Source of the DNA: Microcaldota archaeon
Lineage (GTDB): Archaea; Micrarchaeota; Micrarchaeia; Anstonellales; Anstonellaceae
DNA length: 18,376 bases
Direction of reading: 5' to 3'
NCBI GenBank assembly: GCA_021813025.1
Contig: JAKAME010000025.1
Location: 1 to 18,376, forward strand
Below the pieces are notes generated by a model that searched no databases, was not told the origin of the DNA, and saw only the letters and a list, made by a program, of their open reading frames with translations. Positions within the stretch are counted from its first letter, which is position 1; each line of letters begins with the position of its first letter. This document shows, one piece after another, positions 13,377 through 18,376 of the stretch. The position numbers were made by a program, and so were the translations under genes.

Positions 13377-15578
13377 ATGCCGTTCAAGACGCTGGAGCAG
13401 AAGGCGCCCGACCAAGTTTTCGGCCAATGGATGACGCCGTACAATGTCCAGCTCCCCCGCCCGGCGCAAACCATAGCGCAGGAAATGCGCCGGCTCATGT
13501 CCTCCAAGCCTGACAAGGACGCCGGCAGGCGGCTGTCCGAGCTGGCGCGCGAATACGCAGGCTCTGCCGCAAACGTGAAGGACAAGATAATGCTGCTGGC
13601 GGAGGCTACTGACTACTGCGGCAGTTACGGCAGGCAGCTCAAAGTAGTTGAGGCCGAAGTCAGGGGCCTGCTCGTGGGCCAGATTCGGTTTCTGTCGCGG
13701 CACGACAAGAGCATGGATGCGAAGCAGAAGCTGGACGCCCTCCTCGAGATTCCTCCCGGCGTGGCGCTGATGCCGGAAGTGAAAAACGCGGTCGCCCGCT
13801 CCTATTCCGAGCAGACGGCCTACCTGAACCTGGCGGTTGAGGACATGCTGGAGGCAGAGGGGTGGGCGCGGGACTACAAGGTATACTCCATAGGCGGCCT
13901 CGGGATGGGGCGCATTGAAATCAGATACGACCCGCCGCCTTCCGAAATACTTACCGAGCGCTGGGCGCAGGACCAGAAGCGGGACAACACCGCATGGTTC
14001 AAGGGGGACACCGTGGCGCCGGAAAAGCTGCCCTCCTCCATGGCGCGCATGGCAGTGCGCTATTTCGAGGCCCAACTCGCGGTTGCGGACGCGATGGGGA
14101 AAAACAGGAATGCGGACATCAGGATTCTGGCCGGCAAATTGAGGGAGAACGCGCAGGAGGGGCTGGACGAGGCGCGCAGGCTCGGCGAATCGCCAAAAGA
14201 CAGGCGCGCGGCGCACCTGCTGCTGGTGAAATATTACCACCAAAAGCTCCAGCCTGCGCTGGCCCAGATTTGGCAGGAGAAATATTTCGACCGGCTTTAT
14301 TCCATGGCCGGGGGCAGCCAGTGGAAAACCGCCCTTGCGTGGATGCATGAGCACGCGCAGACGGGGATGCTCTGGACCGCAATCGGAATCGGCATCATCA
14401 ACCCGATAGCCGGGCGCATGGCCTTCGCCCTCATGGGCGCGCGGCAGGTGAAGGCCGGGCTGCAGAACGACGACTGGAGCGAGGTCTTCATGGGGGGCTG
14501 CATGATAGTGGGCATGCACTCGGCCGGCCTTGCCGGGAAAATCGGCGGCGCAACGGTGATGACCGGCGCCGGGCTTGGGGCGGTTTCCGGCCTGAGAAGG
14601 GGGATGGACACCGGTTTCACCGGCCCTGTCTATGAGAGCATGGCCAACAACCTCGCGCTGCTGGAAGGCTATTTCAAGTCAAGGATGGAGATGCAAAGGC
14701 CGTCCGGGCAGGCCGGGAAAAACGGCGGGGAGAAGAAAGCGCAGCTGAAGGCGGAGGACGGGCTGGCGGAGACAATCCCGAAAAAGGCCGGGCCTGGAAC
14801 CAAAATCCCCCAGCCGCGCCTTCCTGCGCCCAGGCCGGGCGAGAAGGTCGGCGGCACGGCATACGGGGCGCAGCAAGCGCCTTACCTCAAGCCCATTGAT
14901 TTGGGGCTGAAAAGCGCCGAGTTGAAGGGCCAGAAAGAGATGAACGCCACAAAGCCGGTCGAAAAAAACTTCGACATAGAAACGGCCATCAGAATAGTCA
15001 GCGGCGCATGCCAGAAGGTGAACCTGGCGCCCGGAATCACGTTTGGGCCTGAGAACCTGTCAAAACATTCAGACAATCACGGCGGATACAACCCTGCCAA
15101 GCCCAAGTCAGACAGCTCCATCTGGCAGGCGGAGTTCAAGGCGGCTGAGAACCGGGGTTTCGTCAGCCAGTCTGAGGAAAAGGCTGCCTTCCAGAAGTTC
15201 TACCAAAAAAAAGCCGAAGAACTGTTGAAGCGCGCCGAGACCGGGGACAGGAATGTCAGCTGCATGGCCTACCAGCTGCCGGACAAAAGCCTCAACCTTG
15301 CCGTCAGCGAGACGGTCGTTGTAGGGGGCGAGAAGAGGGTGCGCGTGCTCATCCTGGACATCTGGGGCCTGAAGCCCGTATTCATCACTCAGCATTACAT
15401 CAGCCCGGACAAGAACGCACCCGACAATCTCGTCACGCCGGGAGCGAAACTGAAGGGGATGTGGGGCCTTGACGTGAGGCTGGTCAGGAACCGCGACGGG
15501 TATTACAATGTAGTGCCCCGCAGCGCGCAAAGGCCCCGGTGGATAGACATGGGCCAGAAATACCATGACATAAAGTAA
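13377..15578 (+). CDS. large modular protein with glycine-rich hydrophobic core, function unknown
   Basis: This 733-residue product has four visible parts. Residues 1-325 are soluble and mainly helical. Residues 329-405 form a hydrophobic, Gly/Ala/Met-rich stretch (WTAIGIGIINPIAGRMAFAL, then MGGCMIVGMHSAGLAGKIGG and TVMTGAGLGAVSGL) that could be two or three membrane helices or a glycine-zipper hairpin. Residues 438-520 are a polar Lys/Pro/Gly-rich linker (QRPSGQAGKNGG...LPAPRPGEK). Residues 525-733 are a compact mixed alpha/beta domain containing SETVVVGGEKRVRVLILDIWG and ITQHYISPDKNAPDN. No N-terminal signal peptide is seen. I recognise no family. A central hydrophobic hairpin with a flexible linker and a C-terminal globular domain is the layout of membrane-inserting effectors, but this is only analogy. 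The start is set by the promoter element. The next gene follows 35 nt downstream. Confidence 0.7.
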   Translation: MPFKTLEQKAPDQVFGQWMTPYNVQLPRPAQTIAQEMRRLMSSKPDKDAGRRLSELAREYAGSAANVKDKIMLLAEATDYCGSYGRQLKVVEAEVRGLLVGQIRFLSRHDKSMDAKQKLDALLEIPPGVALMPEVKNAVARSYSEQTAYLNLAVEDMLEAEGWARDYKVYSIGGLGMGRIEIRYDPPPSEILTERWAQDQKRDNTAWFKGDTVAPEKLPSSMARMAVRYFEAQLAVADAMGKNRNADIRILAGKLRENAQEGLDEARRLGESPKDRRAAHLLLVKYYHQKLQPALAQIWQEKYFDRLYSMAGGSQWKTALAWMHEHAQTGMLWTAIGIGIINPIAGRMAFALMGARQVKAGLQNDDWSEVFMGGCMIVGMHSAGLAGKIGGATVMTGAGLGAVSGLRRGMDTGFTGPVYESMANNLALLEGYFKSRMEMQRPSGQAGKNGGEKKAQLKAEDGLAETIPKKAGPGTKIPQPRLPAPRPGEKVGGTAYGAQQAPYLKPIDLGLKSAELKGQKEMNATKPVEKNFDIETAIRIVSGACQKVNLAPGITFGPENLSKHSDNHGGYNPAKPKSDSSIWQAEFKAAENRGFVSQSEEKAAFQKFYQKKAEELLKRAETGDRNVSCMAYQLPDKSLNLAVSETVVVGGEKRVRVLILDIWGLKPVFITQHYISPDKNAPDNLVTPGAKLKGMWGLDVRLVRNRDGYYNVVPRSAQRPRWIDMGQKYHDIK

Positions 15579-15585
15579 TAAAAAC
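15574..15585 (+). promoter_or_regulatory. possible promoter of the 217-residue protein gene
   Basis: AGTAATAAAAAC, overlapping the preceding stop codon, is centred about 34 nt before the ATG at 15614. A purine-rich GAAGAGGATGG follows and could serve as a weak ribosome binding site. Cotranscription with the upstream gene is equally possible. Confidence 0.4.
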
Positions 15586-15613
15586 ACACACAAATAGAAG
15601 AGGATGGATTGAC

Positions 15614-16267
15614 ATGAACAAGAATGGCAAGGGGCTGTTGAGTGCGCCGAAGGGGAAGAAGCCGCTGGACTTAGGCACGCTGATAGAAGAGAACCTGAAG
15701 AATTCGACCATCAGCGCTTATTTCGACCTTCCGCTCAAGCGGCAGCTCCGGCCAGAAACCCTCATCCTGCTTGAAACCAGGGTGAAGCGCCTGATTGATA
15801 AGGTCGAAAACGAGCCTGACTCCGCCCTTGGACGGGCGATTGGAAGGTATCCCGACGGCCAGGTTTTTGACGACAACCCGCTCTTTACGGCTGCCATCCT
15901 CCACAACAACTATGAGGAGGTTGCCGAGCAGCTGGCCAGCACCCTCAGGAATAACTCGTTCGGGCCCTACAAGACAGATGCGTTTCTCTTCTATTTCATA
16001 AAAGAAACCAAAGGGGACAATAAGGTGCGCCTGCCCGAACAGACCATCCCAATGGTGGCTGAGAAGTTCAGCCGGGAATTTGAGGCTTTCTCCGAGAGCT
16101 GGAAGGCCCGCCTGCCGGACAAGGAGGACCGGGAATCTTGGCTTATGGACGCGTATGGGAAGAATTCCGACACTGGAGAAGGCATACAGCATTATCTGGA
16201 GCGCAATGAAGAGCGCATCCGAGGCTATCTGGAGCGCAAGTACAAGCGGCGGGCCGCCAAAGCCTGA
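15614..16267 (+). CDS. charged soluble protein of unknown function
   Basis: The 217-residue product has a basic, Gly/Lys-rich N-terminus (MNKNGKGLLSAPKGKK) and is then highly charged and mostly helical, ending in a basic helix (RNEERIRGYLERKYKRRAAKA). There are no membrane segments, signal peptide or Cys motifs. Segments such as PLFTAAILHNNYEEVAEQLAS (about 89-109) look like paired helices. I recognise no family. It starts 35 nt after the 733-residue protein on the same strand, so the two may be functionally linked. Base composition matches the neighbours. Coding status is supported by length, by an ordinary codon pattern and by the absence of a competing reading frame with known homology. 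Confidence 0.68.
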   Translation: MNKNGKGLLSAPKGKKPLDLGTLIEENLKNSTISAYFDLPLKRQLRPETLILLETRVKRLIDKVENEPDSALGRAIGRYPDGQVFDDNPLFTAAILHNNYEEVAEQLASTLRNNSFGPYKTDAFLFYFIKETKGDNKVRLPEQTIPMVAEKFSREFEAFSESWKARLPDKEDRESWLMDAYGKNSDTGEGIQHYLERNEERIRGYLERKYKRRAAKA

Positions 16268-16310
16268 GATGGGCGCGCCTTCCCAAACCCGAAGCAGCCG
16301 GGCCGCCCCT

Positions 16311-16320
16311 CCTTTTTTAT
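16311..16320 (+). promoter_or_regulatory. T-rich element: trxB promoter and/or upstream terminator
   Basis: CCTTTTTTAT lies 44-53 nt after the upstream stop codon and about 30 nt before the ATG at 16348. It can be read as a box A for trxB. Its T6 run could also end the preceding transcript, as archaeal termination often needs only oligo-T. Confidence 0.45.
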
Positions 16321-16347
16321 TCCCCTGCCCACATAGCCCCAAGCGTG

Positions 16348-17343
16348 ATGCTTATGGCAGGCCCATCTTCCCAAATCTACGACGTGCTGGTAATCGGCGC
16401 GGGCTGCGCCGGCTCCTCTGCCGCGATGTACGCGGGCCGCTTCGGGCTCAAAGTGCTCATGATTGGCGAGCTGCCGGGCGGCACGATTACGCAAACCCAT
16501 TTGGTGGAGAATTATCCGGGCTTTGAGAGCATAACTGGCTTGGAGCTTGGAGAGAGGCTGCTGCACCACGCGCAGGCCTACGGCGTGGAGCTGAAGATGG
16601 AGAAGGCGGTAAAAATAAACCGCCAGCCTGATTCTCTTTTCGCAGTCACTACCGACGCCAAGACGACCTATCTTTCCCGCACCATCATCGCGGCCACCGG
16701 AGCCGAGTGGAAGAAGCTCGGCGCGCCTGGGGAGAAGGAGTATGCGAACAGGGGAGTGCACTACTGCGCGCTGTGCGACGGCGCGTTCTACAAAAACAAG
16801 GTGATTGCAGTCGTAGGCTCCGGCGACTCGGCGGCGAAGGAATCGCAGCTGCTGGCAGAATACGGCTCGCACGTGTATGTGTTCGTGCGGGGGGACGCGC
16901 TGCACGGAGAGCCCATCAACAACAAGCGCGTGGCAGCCAACAGGAAGATTACGGTTTTCACAGGCGTGCAGGTGAAGGAGATTGTCGGGGGCGGGGAGAA
17001 AAAGAAAATGACCCACCTGAAGCTGAGCAGGCCCTGCGCTCCAGTTGTGGCCGGCGAGGCCGGCGCCCTCAAGAGCGGCAAGCCCGTTGATTTGTTCCCT
17101 GCTGATGCGCTTTTCGTGCTCATCGGGCAGGCTCCGCTCTCGCTGCTGCTTGCGGAAATGGGCGTGGCCCTCAATGCAAAAGGAGAGGTGAAGGTGGACA
17201 GGGAGATGCGCACCAATGTGGAAGGGGTTTATGCCGCCGGGGACGTCAATGATTCTGTTTTCAAGCAGGCCATCGTGAGCGCCGCCGACGGCGTGGTGGC
17301 GGCCTATTCCGCCTTCGAGCATCTTGGAAAAGGGAGGAAGTGA
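16348..17343 (+). CDS. trxB: thioredoxin reductase-like FAD/pyridine-nucleotide disulfide oxidoreductase
   Basis: The 331-residue product is a low-molecular-weight thioredoxin reductase. VIGAGCAGSSAAMYAG (15-30) binds FAD, and CALCDG (140-145) is the redox-active CxxC, where most family members have CATCDG. VVGSGDSAAKES (155-166) is the nucleotide-binding glycine loop, and GVYAAGDV (293-300) is the second FAD motif. The HRRxxxR motif that binds the NADPH 2'-phosphate is replaced by VRGDALHG (180-187), so NADPH preference is doubtful. The enzyme would pass electrons to thioredoxin or a glutaredoxin-like protein in the cytosol. Possible starts are GTG 16345, ATG 16348 and ATG 16354; I chose 16348 from the promoter distance. 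A prepilin-like gene begins five nt after the stop, so the two are probably cotranscribed. Confidence 0.93.
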   Translation: MLMAGPSSQIYDVLVIGAGCAGSSAAMYAGRFGLKVLMIGELPGGTITQTHLVENYPGFESITGLELGERLLHHAQAYGVELKMEKAVKINRQPDSLFAVTTDAKTTYLSRTIIAATGAEWKKLGAPGEKEYANRGVHYCALCDGAFYKNKVIAVVGSGDSAAKESQLLAEYGSHVYVFVRGDALHGEPINNKRVAANRKITVFTGVQVKEIVGGGEKKKMTHLKLSRPCAPVVAGEAGALKSGKPVDLFPADALFVLIGQAPLSLLLAEMGVALNAKGEVKVDREMRTNVEGVYAAGDVNDSVFKQAIVSAADGVVAAYSAFEHLGKGRK

Positions 17344-17347
17344 GCGG

Positions 17348-17950
17348 ATGGGGGCATTGCGCGCACAGACCTCGGCTGCCTGCTGGCGCGCGCAGACTTC
17401 TGTAGGACACGCTTCCATCGCGGCCGGCGGCCGCGGACAGACTTCCGCCGAATGGGTTCTCATAGTGTCGGGAGTTCTGGCGCTGGGCCTGCTGCTGGCC
17501 GGCATGCTCATATTCCTGCCCTCGGCCGCGGCTTCGGAAAGCCTTGAAGCCCGCTCGCGCGCGTATTGGGGCTCTGAAGCGTTCCCCCTGCAGGTGAGCA
17601 ACTGGCATGTCAATGCCGGCAACTCCTCGCCCGCGGCCAACCTCACCATCGTGCTTTCCAACGCAGGCGCGGAGAGGGTGCGTGTGCGCAAGCTGATTGT
17701 GGGCCCGGGCAATTTCAGCCAGGCATACAATGCCTCCGGCGCGGGCTTGGGCGCCTCGACCGCGCTTGATTTGCAGCTGCTGCCGCGCGATTCGCTTGTG
17801 GTGGTGCTGGCGCAGGGCAGCGGGGCGGGCAGCCAGGGAGTGCCTGCGCATTACAACCTCAACCTCAGCATTGTCTATGACGGAAAGTTCCCGTCCATGC
17901 GCGAGGACGGGCGCGTGCCGCTGGCAGGCGAGCTGCAGGAAGAGGATTAG
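17348..17950 (+). CDS. class III signal peptide (prepilin-like) protein with repeated RxQTS leader
   Basis: The 200-residue product has GRGQTSAEWVLIVSGVLALG (28-47): a Gly-Gln cleavage position followed by Glu at +5 (E35) and a 20-residue hydrophobic helix. This is the class III signal peptide recognised by archaeal prepilin peptidases of the EppA/FlaK type. The rest is an extracellular beta-rich domain (LQVSNWHVNAGNSS...LTIVLSNAG) with several N-x-S/T sequons. Upstream of the site lies an unusual 30-residue leader containing RAQTSA (5-10) and RAQTSV (14-19), near copies of RGQTSA (29-34). The start at 17348 has GGAGG ten nt upstream, overlapping the trxB end. The mature domain is paralogous to the partial gene at 18088 (RAYWGSEAFPLQVSNW here against KAYWSAQAYPVKITDW there). 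A minor pilin or surface-filament subunit is likely. Confidence 0.78.
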   Translation: MGALRAQTSAACWRAQTSVGHASIAAGGRGQTSAEWVLIVSGVLALGLLLAGMLIFLPSAAASESLEARSRAYWGSEAFPLQVSNWHVNAGNSSPAANLTIVLSNAGAERVRVRKLIVGPGNFSQAYNASGAGLGASTALDLQLLPRDSLVVVLAQGSGAGSQGVPAHYNLNLSIVYDGKFPSMREDGRVPLAGELQEED

Positions 17951-17960
17951 AAATCACAGA

Positions 17961-18037
17961 GCGGGGAAAAGATTTCCGCCCCTGCCTGCAGCGGCAAAAA
18001 CAGGTTTTTGGGCCCCTTGCGCCGGCTATTTTCCGGC
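17961..18037 (+). terminator. cluster of three hairpins after the first prepilin-like gene
   Basis: In the 137-nt gap there are GGAAA/TTTCC (17965-17969 with 17973-17977), CAAAAAC/GTTTTTG (17995-18001 with 18004-18010) and GCCGG/CCGGC (18021-18025 with 18033-18037). The middle one has a T-run in its 3' arm and is the best terminator candidate. The region holds no other gene. Confidence 0.45.
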
Positions 18038-18053
18038 CTTGGAAAACCCACAC

Positions 18054-18062
18054 GTTTTTAAT
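18054..18062 (+). promoter_or_regulatory. box A promoter of the second prepilin-like gene
   Basis: GTTTTTAAT is centred about 30 nt before the ATG at 18088. This predicts a leaderless or very short-leader mRNA, and transcription independent of the upstream prepilin-like gene. Confidence 0.6.
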
Positions 18063-18087
18063 CCCCATCAGCGAACAGGGGCATCGT

Positions 18088-18376
18088 ATGTGGGAAGAAA
18101 GGCGCGGCGTGACGGGCGTCGAATTCTTGGTCCTTCTTGCGGGGCTGCTTGTGCTGGCCCTGCTGCTCACCCAGCTGCTGGGCATAGTGCCGATACAGAG
18201 CAACCGCATCTCCGAATCGAAGGCTTACTGGAGCGCGCAGGCATACCCAGTCAAGATAACCGACTGGACCCTGCGCGTGGTCAACCAGACTGACGCGTAT
18301 GGAGTGGAGCGCACCGAGGCGAACCTCTCGCTCGTGCTTCTCAACCCCTCGCGCGAGCCGCTGATTCTGCGCGCCA
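18088..18376 (+). CDS. prepilin-like protein, 3' end outside window
   Basis: Ninety-six codons are visible, with no stop before the window edge. The N-terminus MWEERRG-VTGVEF is a short basic leader, a Gly at -1 and a Glu at +5 (E12). A hydrophobic helix (FLVLLAGLLVLALLLTQLLG, 13-32) follows. This is a classical type IV/class III prepilin arrangement. The exported part (SKAYWSAQAYPVKITDWTLRVVN...ANLSLVLLNPS) is clearly paralogous to the gene at 17348, which suggests tandem duplication. Unlike that gene, its leader is of normal length. It is expected to be processed by a prepilin peptidase and to be placed in a surface filament or held in the membrane by the helix. Confidence 0.85.
   Translation, partial: MWEERRGVTGVEFLVLLAGLLVLALLLTQLLGIVPIQSNRISESKAYWSAQAYPVKITDWTLRVVNQTDAYGVERTEANLSLVLLNPSREPLILRA

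Noticed and set aside
12990..14519. 509-codon minus-strand ORF, and a 501-codon one at 16225-17730
   Set aside because: Both are long only because GC-rich DNA lacks stops. They lie antisense to the modular protein gene and trxB respectively; the latter frame is unmistakable.
1..18376. CRISPR arrays, insertion sequences, integrase or att sites, rRNA
   Set aside because: I saw no regularly spaced short repeats, transposase motifs, terminal inverted repeats or rRNA-like stretches in the window.

Overview
This window looks like a chromosomal segment of a GC-rich archaeon. The evidence is a set of A/T-rich box A (TATA) elements about 25-27 nt before start codons, which implies many leaderless mRNAs. 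Several downstream genes instead have GGTGA-type Shine-Dalgarno sites. There is a typical archaeal small winged-helix regulator, and there are prepilin-like proteins of the kind common in DPANN and euryarchaeal genomes. I lean towards a DPANN lineage (Micrarchaeota or Diapherotrites-like) from the overall gene style, but no rRNA or other phylogenetic marker is present to prove it.

Positions 1-6460 are mostly conserved genes. A nitroreductase (minus strand) runs off the left edge. It is followed by a YdjM-like membrane protein, a ParB-fold SerK-like kinase, a small four-helix membrane protein, two small divergent DNA-binding proteins, and a serS-MFS transporter pair on the minus strand.

Positions 6550-8571 hold the most unusual gene. 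Three and a half tandem 92-residue repeats, each with a helix-turn-helix-like segment, are fused to a GC-richer C-terminal region that resembles a degenerate class I methyltransferase. The base composition changes at the point where the repeats stop.

Positions 8611-10594 carry an aminotransferase-serA pair on the minus strand, which could turn 3-phosphoglycerate into phosphoserine. Together with the SerK-like gene, seryl-tRNA synthetase and phosphoglycerate mutase, the window is rich in genes of serine/3-phosphoglycerate metabolism, although no phosphoserine phosphatase is visible.

Positions 10764-16267 form an accessory block of four uncharacterised proteins around gpmA. They are a secreted or anchored protein with a possible inactivated zincin site, a cytosolic NlpC/P60-like cysteine hydrolase candidate, a 733-residue modular protein with a glycine-rich hydrophobic core, and a 217-residue charged protein. 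From 16348 to the end lie a thioredoxin reductase with an altered NADPH-binding motif and two paralogous prepilin-like proteins. The first of these has an odd triplicated RxQTS motif in its leader, and the second is cut by the window edge.
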